Shown here: positions 1 to 9,848 of the stretch, one piece after another
How positions within the stretch are numbered: the stretch's first letter is position 1
Layout: each line of letters begins with the position of its first letter
DNA from: Rotaria sordida
Taxonomy: Eukaryota > Rotifera > Eurotatoria > Philodinida > Philodinidae
Assembly (NCBI GenBank): GCA_905250125.1
Contig: CAJNOL010000071.1
Span: 124,001 to 188,000, forward strand
Direction of reading: 5' to 3'
Length of the DNA stretch: 64,000 nt
Program-made: the position numbers and the translations under genes
Notes under the pieces: generated by a model
Databases searched by the model: none
What the model was told of the DNA's origin: nothing
What the model saw: the letters and a program-made list of their open reading frames with translations, nothing else

Positions 1-1628
1 GAAGGTGTTCGACGTCAATTTGAATCGTTTCGTGATGGATTTAATTCAATATTTTCTATTCAGCATTTGAAATGTTTTTATCCCGATGAAGTATATCATT
101 AAAAATAATATAAAATAAAATTATTCTATTTTTTTATTTCATATAAATAATTCTTTGCTTTTTGTTTTTTTAATATAGCTTCATCAAGTATTTTGCGGTA
201 GTGGTTCAACAGAATTATGGGATCTTAAAGTTTTGCTTGAATCAACACGTTGTGATCATGGATATAATTTGAACAGTCGAGCAGTTAAATGGCTTTTTGA
301 TATAATGATTAATTTTGATATTGATGAACAAAGAGCATTTTTACAATTTGTAACTGGTAGTCCACGATTACCTGTTGGAGGTAAGAAAGTCATTTTGTTT
401 AATAAATAGTAAAGTCAATAGCACTTCTCGAATGAAATATTAAAATACTAAAAGATGACTATAGACTTTTGACTACAGAATGAGATATATATAGGTTTGT
501 AGAGATAAGCTTATATGCATTATTATGTTCTACTGAGTACTGTTGACATATCAATAGATGGCACCACCTATCGACATGTTAACAGTACGTAGTAGAACTT
601 GATAATGTATATGCTATTAGATGAAGAAAGTGTTTTTCTACAAGCCTACATATATTCCTTTCTATAATTAAAACTAGTTCGAAAAATTGAATAGTTGCCT
701 TTCGTAATATATCTATTCATATGATCGATAGTTTCGAGATATCACTATTGTCTGTCTATATCGCTCATAGGAAAAGAATTATAAATTTATCAATAGACTC
801 AAAGATTCTTCTCATAGTTTCAAAATTAGTCTATAAAATTATTTTGTATTACTAATAAGAATAGATTTATAATAGATAAAATATATATTCCTACTAATTG
901 ATGAAATCTAGTTCGTCTAATTGAATTCAATTAATGTTTTGGGGGAAGACCAACAATCAATGAGTACATTTTTCATTGTAATCGAGAACAACAAGCTTCA
1001 GACTTCTTTTCTAGAGTTCCTTAGCACTAGAAAAAAAAACGATGAACGGCATTAACAAAAAGACTTCGATTGTTCTAGAACATTTCAAAATGTTTTAAAT
1101 AGTGTAGTAACTTATCTTTGCACAGATAAAAATTCTTATGAAAGATATCATAGATGATGAGCAGTAATGCATTGGTTTGCCACAGTCGTCATATGATCAA
1201 CATGAAAAGCGAGAATTGATCAAGTTCCATATTTTAATGCAAAAGGAATTGCGTTGACAAGTTTTTAAGATGTGGATAATTTTTATAAACTTGTACATTT
1301 TCTTTTCGCTTTTCAATTCAATTTTACACCATTAGAACTGAGAGTTTAATCGGTTGTACTTTCTCATAAACGAAAAGATAATCATTTTTCATAATAAATT
1401 ATTTGAATTTTTTTTAAAATAGGCTTTCGAATGCTTCATCCTCCACTGACAATTGTTCGAAAAGCGGCAGAAAATAATAGTGATCATATCAATCCGGATT
1501 CATTTTTACCAAGTGTAATGACCTGTGTCAACTATCTCAAATTACCAGATTATTCATCAAAAGAAATTATGAAATTGAAACTGACAACAGCTATACGAGA
1601 TGGTCAATATGCGTTTCTACTATCTTGA
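1..1628 (+). CDS. TRIP12: TRIP12 HECT E3 ubiquitin ligase, C-terminal part (5' end outside window)
   Basis: Exons 1-90, 179-380 and 1423-1628 join in frame into 165 residues plus a TGA stop. They encode the C-lobe end of a HECT domain. Diagnostic stretches are [10 protein letters not shown] across the last splice junction, HPPLTIVRK, and [18 protein letters not shown]. The Cys in MTCVNYL is the catalytic thioester cysteine of HECT ligases. The match is closest to TRIP12/Ufd4, which ubiquitinates ubiquitin-fusion, ARF and other nuclear substrates. The upstream armadillo/WWE region lies outside the window. The last intron (381-1422) is about 1 kb, far longer than the 88-bp intron before it, and holds an inverted repeat. 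A likely poly(A) signal AATAAA is at 1739-1744. The family is sure; the TRIP12 assignment rests on the C-terminal 165 residues. Confidence 0.95.
484..661. repeat. Imperfect inverted repeat in the last TRIP12 intron
   Basis: Two arms of about 85 bases face each other around a very short centre near 562-567. The left arm contains TAGGTTTGTAG, then TTATTATGTTCTACT and TTGACATATC. The right arm has the complements in reverse order (TCGACATGTTAA, AGTAGAACTTGATAATG, CTACAAGCCTACATA). It looks like a foldback MITE-type insertion. No clear target duplication was seen. Confidence 0.7.
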
Positions 1629-3077
1629 ACATTTTCTTCTCTCCTCTTGTTTGTACAGAGAAACACAAACATATATTATAAAGTTCTTCTTCCTTTTTCT
1701 TTTTTTTTTTGATTTTTCATTGTCTGCCTGTGCGCTTTAATAAACCCGAACGAAAAAAAATATTTCTATTGTATGAATCAAGAAAGCAAAACAAACAAGC
1801 TTTGATGGAACACTTGAATAATGAAAAGATTAAAGAAAAAAGAGAATGCATTTTGAATGATGGTTGCATACATGTAGATTTTCGTTCTTTTCCTGTAACT
1901 GATCATTTATTGTCCTACTTGATTTTATCAATGTTGAATTTAGCGTTTTTTTTCTTCATTGATTATATAAAAGGTTAACCAATAGAAAAGACATCTTAAC
2001 ACAAGGAAAGTTAATAGTACCTTCAAGTATAACTTGCTGACATTTGTTCTTGAAGCTATGCTGACTGTCTACATTGTTGTGTTGGATACAGACCTGAATT
2101 CTGCATCGGATGATACTATTTTTGATGGGTGTCATCTTCCAAACAGGGAGTTTGGCTGGAAATACTGGGTTCTCGACTTTGTCCTGGTGAGATTTTTCCT
2201 CATTATGTTGTGATGTTCACTTGAATTCATATGAACGAAATATTACCATCTTTTGCGTTTGATAATTGTGTTTTCATATTATCTTCTACATGTTAAATTG
2301 CTGCAAATCTGATTAAGCTTTCACATCGGTAGAAAACATATGTAAATAGTCAAAAATATAATGTTGAAAACTTACGACAGACGAATCAGGAATCTCTTCA
2401 TCAGAATATTTTAGTGGTTCATGTCACCTTTGTAATGTTTTGTTATTATTCTGATCGATCTTCTATTAATCAGTATCACTATATCAATTTTTATTTCACT
2501 CAGGAAAATATTACTAATTTCGATTAATATCTATATCTTGTTAATGGATACTTGAGTGTGGGTGTTCTCTCCAAATCCATGCTCTCCTTCAGAATATAGA
2601 TAGTGGTGAATATCAAACTCAACTGTACAATCATACTAAAATAATGCATGTCTTTATCATTTGGTCACTTTATTTTGATAGAATTACTAATCTTAATTCG
2701 CACATAAATAACTATAAGTGTTGTCAAGAACCAAACCATCATGAATGTTAAAACACCGTGCGTGATATCAGCCTTAAACTAGTAAGACCGAAACTAGAAC
2801 ATTAAAGAATGGTTCGTTATTTTTTCTAAGGTACTTCCATAGACTTTGACATCCTCTGAATACTTTGAGTTTGTCCTAATGTGACTTCATCCAATGCAAA
2901 CATTGTACAATATTCCAAATCAAAGTGCACAACATCAACTAGCAATGCCGCGTCGATAAGTGGCAAAGACTACCTTCTGATAGCCCTTAAAAAGTGACAA
3001 AGACTAGCCACAGGTACCATTTAAAAAGTTAAAGGTAGTATGTAAAGATGGCAGTCGAAAACTGACACAGCGTATAT

Positions 3078-3226
3078 GTATTAGAATTAAAAATAATGCT
3101 AAATTAATGCTAACACCTAAGTATTAGTTAACTCTAATGCTATTAATGCTAAAGCATTAATGTTAACTGTTAATGCTAATGCTAATGCAAAAGTATTAGT
3201 ATTATTTTTAATTTAATACTAACATG
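3078..3226. repeat. AT-rich inverted repeat built from TTAATGCTAA words
   Basis: The left end TATTAGAATTAAAAATAATG is mirrored at the right by AGTATTATTTTTAATTTAAT. The middle is a run of repeated AATGCTAA/TTAGCATT words, so the whole piece can fold back on itself. A partial extra copy of the TTAGAATTAAAAA end follows at 3247. Confidence 0.6.
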
Positions 3227-3591
3227 ACGCCCCTAAACATAAGTTTATTAGAATTAAAAACACATATATATTCTAAATGACTCAGAAGAACGGTTTTTTT
3301 TTAATGTATAAAGATTGATCCATCTTATTTTGTATTTTTTCTGCATTGAATTCTTCCATAAAGAGTAAACTTATGAACATTATTTGTACTCACTACGAGT
3401 TAGTTTTCATAAAATTTAAACGAAAATTAAGACTTGAAAGGTCTTTTTTATTAAATGAAATCATTTCTTAAATTGATTTTTTTGTATTCTATAATAATTG
3501 AAGAAAAAATAATTTTGACGTAGATTTTTTTATTTGATCCTTTATGAAATTCTAACAGTTCAACTATAACAATCACATATATGTCAAACTC

Positions 3592-3680
3592 GAAACTTGA
3601 ATTCAATAACTGAATACTTGAATTCTTGAAGTAAATAGTTGAATTGATAAGTTCAATAATTGAATTCAAGTTTCAAATTT
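3592..3680. repeat. Inverted repeat with GAAACTTGAATTCAA arms
   Basis: The left arm GAAACTTGAATTCAATAACT is matched on the opposite strand by TTCAATAATTGAATTCAAGT near the right end. The inner part repeats TTGAATT words. It could form a hairpin of about 33-bp arms. Confidence 0.65.
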
Positions 3681-5457
3681 AATACTAATGCAATTTGAAA
3701 GAAAACTCCTTACCATTTCGGATGAGGGAAAGATTTTTTTCTGATTTTTACTTTGCTTAATTTTTCGGATCATCGTAACTTAAAAAATCTGAAAATCCTA
3801 GATATTGTTTTCTGGAAAACTCAGAGCTTCTCTAGCATTGACAATTAATTAGGAAATTCATTTCCTTCATCTGAAGGACTATGTATATATCTATCAATGA
3901 AAAAAGAACACAACTTTCTAGAATGAAGTGTATTGAAAAAGAAATTGTTCGCAGTTCGATCATTTCCAAAAGAAATCAGAAGTTTTTCTTTCATATAGTC
4001 TTTCTATTATTATTTAAAAGGGAGGTGAAATTTAAATATATTACATGTCAATCGATGCACATTATATTGTCCTCATACAAGATACACCATGCTCGTTAAC
4101 GTCACTTACCATCAACGTTATATGTATTCTACCATTGGACACCTAACAAATTACTTTATGTAACTTCTTTCTTGACTTACTGTCTTTTTAAAAGACTGAT
4201 AATGACGATTAGTTTTAACTATTAACTCATAAGAAATATGGTATTTTATTTTATATAAAATATATACTTTGATCAAGCTTCGAATCCTAATATACTCCAT
4301 AGGATGTGGATGTAGATCTGCGTGGCATTAGGCTGTGGATGAAGAGAAAACTCACACCTATAGGTTACTACAGATCTGTAAAGTGTGCCTCTGGGATGGG
4401 CAAGATTTGATTACCTCTAAAAAATATTTGTTTATTTTTCAGATCTAACTTTACAAAAGAATTTTATTGATTGCTTTAGACATCATTATTTCTCTAGTTG
4501 GTTGCAAAGATCATTCATAAACCTCTAAGAACCTTCGAGAATCAAAAATAATGGATGAGCCAGAACAAATGGGTGTGCGTGGGGGATGGATGTGGTTGCA
4601 GTCACAAAGCAATACCCAGCCCATATGCACACCCCATACCCACTCCAAAAACAAAAATAATCCGGGCGCGACAAAATTAATAGATACATAGCTTTACAAT
4701 TTGATGACCAAGAAAAGTATGAAGATCCATTATTTTGAAAAAAACTGAAAATCAGTCAGCCTTTCCCAATCTAGCTAGACTTATAAAGAGAAATCTTTAA
4801 TCTCGTCCAGTTTCCACATCGTCAAGCGGCAATTCAGCATCACTGGACAAATTATAACTCAACGACGTTCTAATGTGAATCCTTCAATAGTGAACAACAT
4901 TATTTTTCCTCGATCGATGGAAAAAAAATCTTTTTTAATTATTTCTTTTTTTCTTTTTACTGAATATGCTGATCTTTTTTTTTTCTTACATCAATAAATA
5001 CTCCTTGACAATGTTTTCTTAAATCACATATGAAAAGCAAGTTTATAACGAAGAAACTGAAAAACAACTATCATTATCAGAAGACAAAATTGTGAAAAAA
5101 TAGGTAAGAGAAGAAAGTAGATCGAATCAGAATTGAGATTTTCCTAATCATTTCAGTCTCTGGCTTGAATCCGACTTGTGTGGCTCGAGAGCGTTCGAAG
5201 TGTTCCACTAATTGTTCATATGCTTCTCTCTCTCTCGTTCATTCAATTTTAACCCGAACAACAATATCAAATGAATGAATCTACTGAAACAAAAATTCAT
5301 TTCTCCTTAGAAATTCAAAGCTTTGTGGCATTAAGACACATATGAGAGCTTTCACACAGGAATGTTCTTGTTTGAAACTCAAGAAATGATTGTCATTATA
5401 AGCCCAATGTCAAATTGAATACATTTTATTAAAAAATTGAGAGTACAAATAAATATT

Positions 5458-6213
5458 TTAGATCTGTGCTACACCTCCATCGACAAAAAGCTCGATTCCT
5501 GTTACATAACTGCTGTCGTCCGAAGCAAGAAAGACTGCTGCTTTGGCAATCTCATCGGGCGTGCCAAGACGGTTCATAACTGTGCCAGCTTCCATCGCGG
5601 CAATGAACGATTTTTGTTCCTCTTCATTCTTGCTCAGACCTCGCAATCCTGATGTATCGATTGGTCCTGGACTCAATGCATTGACCCGAATCTTGCGTTC
5701 TTTCAAATCTACAGTCCAACATCTTGCGAAAGACCGAATAGCCGCCTTCGTAGCACTGTAGACACTAAACGCTGGAGTTGCTTTAACGGAAACGATCGAG
5801 GCATTTAAAATGATCGACCCACCATCTCTGAAAATTGGCAACGCTTTTTGAACGGTGAATAGCACTCCTTTCACATTGACGTTGAATATGTCGTCAAAAT
5901 GTTTTTCTGTAATCGAGCCAAGCGGTGCAAACTCACCTATACCTGCATTGGCAAAGAGGATATCCAAATGACCCTTCTGCTTCTTAATTACACTGTATAA
6001 CTTGTCGAGATCGTCCAGATTGGAAGTATCTCCTTGTATTGCGGTCACATTCTTGCCACCAAGCTTTTTAACAGCTTCATCGAGCGCTTCTTGGCGTCGT
6101 CCAGTGATGAAGACATGTGCTGCGCCTTCGGCAATGAACTGTTGAGCAGTCGCAAAACCAATGCCGACAGATCCACCCGTAACGAGAGCGATTTTTCCTT
6201 CGAGTTTACCCAT
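5458..6213 (-). CDS. Classical short-chain dehydrogenase/reductase, intronless, bacterial-type
   Basis: This 251-aa protein is a full-length classical SDR with a Rossmann fold. Visible landmarks are the cofactor motif TGGSVGIG (12-19), an RR pair after beta-2 (39-40) that favours NADP(H), NAG (89-91), Asn113, Ser139 and the catalytic Tyr152/Lys156 in YSATK. PGPIDT (182-187) and the C-terminal [11 protein letters not shown] follow. It is cytosolic by appearance, with no signal peptide. The substrate cannot be read; relatives include 3-oxoacyl-ACP reductase-like and glucose dehydrogenase-like enzymes. Unlike most neighbours it has no intron, and its GC content is clearly higher than the flanks. 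It still carries an animal-type poly(A) signal (5425-5430) and a TATA box. I infer a bacterial gene acquired by transfer and domesticated. The SDR call is sure; the transfer is not proven. Confidence 0.95.
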   Translation of the reverse strand: MGKLEGKIALVTGGSVGIGFATAQQFIAEGAAHVFITGRRQEALDEAVKKLGGKNVTAIQGDTSNLDDLDKLYSVIKKQKGHLDILFANAGIGEFAPLGSITEKHFDDIFNVNVKGVLFTVQKALPIFRDGGSIILNASIVSVKATPAFSVYSATKAAIRSFARCWTVDLKERKIRVNALSPGPIDTSGLRGLSKNEEEQKSFIAAMEAGTVMNRLGTPDEIAKAAVFLASDDSSYVTGIELFVDGGVAQI

Positions 6214-6298
6214 GTTCTTTTTATGCAGTAGTAGCTGTTGTTCGTATTGATGATCGTTTTTCGATTAGTTTAGTAGAAATATAGGGGACTATGATGCG

Positions 6299-6306
6299 TT
6301 TATATA
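6299..6306 (-). promoter_or_regulatory. TATA box of the dehydrogenase gene
   Basis: Reverse-strand TATATAAA lies 86 bases upstream of the ATG at 6213. That spacing would leave a leader of roughly 55-60 bases. Confidence 0.55.
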
Positions 6307-6310
6307 CACA

Positions 6311-6460
6311 AATAAATATCTCCATCATGATGACTCAACTTTTTTCTGTTCTCTTTGGCTAAATATGCGCATCATCATGCTGACTCAGCTTGTTTCTGTT
6401 CTCCTTAGCTAAGTATTCACATCATGATGATTTTGTTTTTTTTTCTCGTTCTTCCTTACT
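6311..6460. repeat. Three direct 50-bp repeats with two AP-1/Maf-like sites upstream of the dehydrogenase
   Basis: Units 6311-6360, 6361-6410 and 6411-6460 align end to end. Each has a CATCATGATG-like core and a TTTCTGTTCTCYTTNGCT-like end. Units 1 and 2 carry TGACTCA (6331-6337, 6381-6387). In unit 2 the context is TGCTGACTCAGC, the core of a Maf/AP-1 recognition element. Unit 3 has lost the site. The array lies just upstream of the TATA box, so it is a candidate stress-responsive enhancer. Confidence 0.65.
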
Positions 6461-8584
6461 ATGTACTCCAGATCGATTAAAAAAATAATGTAATTTACAT
6501 CGTATTAGTGAAATTCTTTCTACAGAAAAATGATGAGACCAAATGAAAAAAAAGTGTCATTTCTGATAGTGAAATGAACATTCTTTTTAGATATTTTTCT
6601 AAGTCATCAATGGTTTTTCAAAATTTACTTAGGGTTGACTAAAATTTCGTAGAACGATGTTTAAATTTTTATAAAATACTTAATATCGAAAGATTTCTTG
6701 CGTGAATACATAGTAAAATGTCTCGTCTATAATTATAATAGTCTTTTAGATAAAGTCTATAATACAGTGAATATGTGAACATTCCTCGTCCAGAATTCGA
6801 GTATATTTCTGAATTTTGCACGTTTTCCTTCCTCTCTCTCATATATTTTCTGACGGAATGTACTTAAATATTACATTTGACAGTATATATAGAATGCGAG
6901 ATCGTTCATTGACTTAGTTCATTCGATTCACTTAGTTTTTTCGTGTGAATAAATTAACATTGCCAAATCGTACTTTGTATTAAATATCAAACTCATTCTG
7001 AACTTGCGACAAAATCTAATTTAAAATTTTTAAAAAATTATAAAAATGACTGATCTACATGGAACATCATAATTCAAGTCGAAAACTATTTTAATGTACT
7101 TTACTGTATTTTAAAGCAATTTTGTGTAATTTTAAAATAATTCTTTATATTTTGAAGTACTTTGTATTTAGGCATAATTTTCGAGTTGGAATACATTATT
7201 TCCTTCTAGGTGACAAATCATCTGCATTATCATAAACAAAATTCTCTCAGTTGATTAACACGACGAATGATGATATGCACATTACAATTGAAAGATGCTT
7301 TCATTAGTCGTATATTCTACATCATGATGAGATAGATAGGATTAGTCATGATTAGAGATGTACGAGACGAAAAAATAAAAATGTACCAGATCCGAGATGA
7401 TAAGAAAAGAAAGTTGTTGGAATCAGATTCAAAAATTGTAGTTAAATTCTTTATGGCTTTTAATGAATCATGTTATAAATCACATTAATCAAAGCAAAAT
7501 TCAAGAGAGATGACCAAAAAAATATGATATTCGCCGACTGAATTAATTGAAACATGAATATTTAAAACTCTTTTTTAAATTTAATACAAATAAATTCTGA
7601 AATAGTTTTTCCTAGGTCGGAAAAAGGATTAGACTAAATTTAACATGACTATAACCAAGATTACTGAAAAGAAGTTACTGGGATCCGACCTGCTATAGGT
7701 ATTTTTCTCTGAACTAGGCAGACATATGATTTTTCAACTTAGAAAGATATTAGTTTTTTGCTCAACTTTGCTTTATTACCTTTCAAATGTCAATATAATT
7801 TGACAAAGTTAAATCTGAAAAATAAAACTTTTTTAATGAAAAATCCTTCCTCGAAAACCTTACTCCATATATAGATGGAAAAGAATGTGAGTGTGGGTGG
7901 GATGAACGTGAATGCATGTCATATCTTCAACCATATCTAAACCCACACCCAGTCGATAGAAGGTTATAGATTTTATCGTTTTAAATTAAAGCTAATGATA
8001 GTTTGTAGAAACTTATATTCTGTATCTTCTCTGACAAGAGAATTAGGATTATGAGTTCTTTTTTCGCTCGAACATTTTCAAACAAACCTATGCAGCAAAA
8101 CATTTCCTAGTACTTCTACAAGAGCAGTGGCGAGTATTGTTACTCTATTTACACCATGCATTTTTGATAACACGACGCATGTAGCGAGGGCGCTGCCTGC
8201 CACTGCCCTCTCTAAGCAAGAGAGGCGCTAATGTTTTGGTTCTACCGCTAGATTGCACTCACAATCTTTAATGCGCTAACCCTCACTCTATGATGATGTA
8301 CTCGGTTCATTAGATCAATTAGTGTATAGAGTATCATCGATTTGTAGCAGAATCGTCTATTATGCTACAGCCATTTATATCTACCGTTACTAGTCTTCTT
8401 ACAGATGCTTTTTCAATACTCGAATTCTTATTGGTAGAATTTCATCTAATTGGATATATCCTGCAACATAGTAGTTTACTTGTTTGTTTTTTCTTTCTTA
8501 TATTGTGACGAAATATTTATATATTTCGCCAGAATTTATTCTTTTTTTTCATAATCATTCGACACTTGGTCATTTTTTTAAAAC
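6461..8584. other. Intergenic region between the divergent dehydrogenase and YJU2
   Basis: No gene was recognised. It contains a GTGTGGGTG/ACCCACACCC hairpin (about 7886-7953), a cluster of nested hairpins (8122-8286), and the YJU2 5' flank. There is otherwise only AT-rich DNA. Confidence 0.6.
8122..8286. repeat. Nested hairpin cluster, possibly a structured RNA or decayed short element
   Basis: GAGGGCGC (about 8186) can pair with the spaced GCGC and CCCTC near 8273-8284. Inside are CCTCTC/GAGAGG and AGATTG/CAATCT hairpins. GCAGTGGC (8124-8131) faces GCCACTGC (about 8199-8206). The result is a multi-branched fold, GC-richer than its surroundings. It has no canonical tRNA A and B boxes at the right spacing. 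Confidence 0.4.
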
Positions 8585-9848
8585 ATGTCTGAACGAAAAG
8601 TTTTAAACGTAAGTATATAATTTTTATGAATTGGTAAATTAATCTGAATTTCTTTATTTAGAAATATTATCCACCAGATTTTGATCCATCAAAATTACCT
8701 CGTGCTAAACGTTCAAAAAATCGTCAATTTACCATTCGTTTAATGGCTCCATGTAATATGCGGTATGTACAAAAAAAACAGCAAAAAAACACAGCATAAT
8801 TTTATTTTATTTATTTTATTTTTTTTTTTTGTATCAGATGTAAAACATGTGGTGAATATATTTACAAAGGTAAAAAATTCAATGCTCGAAAAGAAGATGT
8901 TATGGGTGAAACTTATTTGGGTATTCAAATCTATCGTTTTTATATTAAATGTACGAAATGTTTACGTGAAATAACATTTAAAGTATGATTTTAAGAAAAA
9001 AAAACTATTTATTTTTGATTTATTAAATATGTTGTTTTGTTTTTGATAGACTGATCCAGCTAATGGTGATTATGAATTAGAACATGGTGGAATACGAAAT
9101 TTTGAATCAATTCGTCTTGCTGAAAAACAAGCAAAAGAAGAAGCAACAAAAGAAGCTGAAGAAGAAGCTCTAAATCCTATGAAAGTAAGAAATGAAAAAA
9201 AAAACAACACAAAATTTTTATTCTTAAAATTTTATTAAAATTATTATTTTAGTTATTAGAAAATCGAACACGTGATTCTCGACAAGAAATGGCTGCTATT
9301 GAAGCACTTGAAGATATTAAAGAATTGAATGCACGTCATGCCGATATTAAAATTGAACAAATGTTAGCTCAAAAACGTGAACAAGAAAAACAATATGAAT
9401 TATTTAAAAAACAAGTTGAAGAAGAAGAAGATGAAGATGAAATTCGGTATGTTCTTCATTGTTTTTTTTATATAAGTAAAAATGCAATATTTTTGTTTTA
9501 GAAAAGCATTTGGTAAACACATGGCTAAAATTGATCATGATGATATGGAAAGTGAAGAAATTATTGAAACAAATGAAGAAATAGTCCCATTAGCAATCAA
9601 TACTACAAAACCAAAAGTAAGTTATATTGACAATCATCTCTCAATAATGACTTTTAACATTTTGTTTTTAGACAACTATTTCCTTTGCTCAACCAATCAA
9701 TACTAAAAAACAATTAACAAAAAATTCATTAGGTATGATAATCAAGAAGAAACCAACAACAAACAATGATTCTGTTTCAAAACCTTCTGCTGGCCTTTCT
9801 TCATTGGTTGCTTCGTATGATAATGACGATGATGATAATAGTTCTTAA
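8585..9848 (+). CDS. YJU2: Splicing factor YJU2 (CCDC94 family)
   Basis: Exons 8585-8608, 8662-8762, 8838-8982, 9050-9184, 9253-9446, 9502-9616 and 9672-9848 give 296 residues, close to the usual length (about 320). The start [20 protein letters not shown] is the YJU2 signature. It is followed by a zinc-binding set of cysteines ([19 protein letters not shown] and CTKC) and by a long Glu/Lys/Ala-rich helix. The tail is acidic and ends in [13 protein letters not shown], also typical. In yeast and animals YJU2 joins the spliceosome with the NineTeen complex and promotes the first transesterification, so it acts in the nucleus. The six introns are 53-75 bases. Poly(A) signal AATAAA is at 9908-9913. 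Identification is sure; the small first exon rests on a clean GTAAGT donor. Confidence 0.95.

Larger units (their letters stand above)
1629..5457. other. Intergenic region between TRIP12 and the dehydrogenase (convergent)
   Basis: About 3.8 kb without a convincing gene. It holds the TRIP12 poly(A) signal (1739-1744), a small GC-richer open stretch (1985-2224), AT-rich inverted repeats (3078-3226, 3592-3680), and two GTGG/CCAC hairpins (about 4288-4395 and 4560-4655). The dehydrogenase poly(A) signal, reverse strand, is TTTATT at 5425-5430. An 89-codon open frame at 1709-1978 looks spurious: it has a K/F/L composition and resembles no family. Confidence 0.7.

Noticed and set aside
1709-1978. 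89-codon open frame just after TRIP12
   Set aside because: It begins before the poly(A) signal of TRIP12 and shows Lys/Phe/Leu composition only; treated as 3' flank.
5437-6231. Plus-strand open frames across the dehydrogenase
   Set aside because: They are antisense readings of the SDR gene. The reverse strand has all SDR motifs in order.
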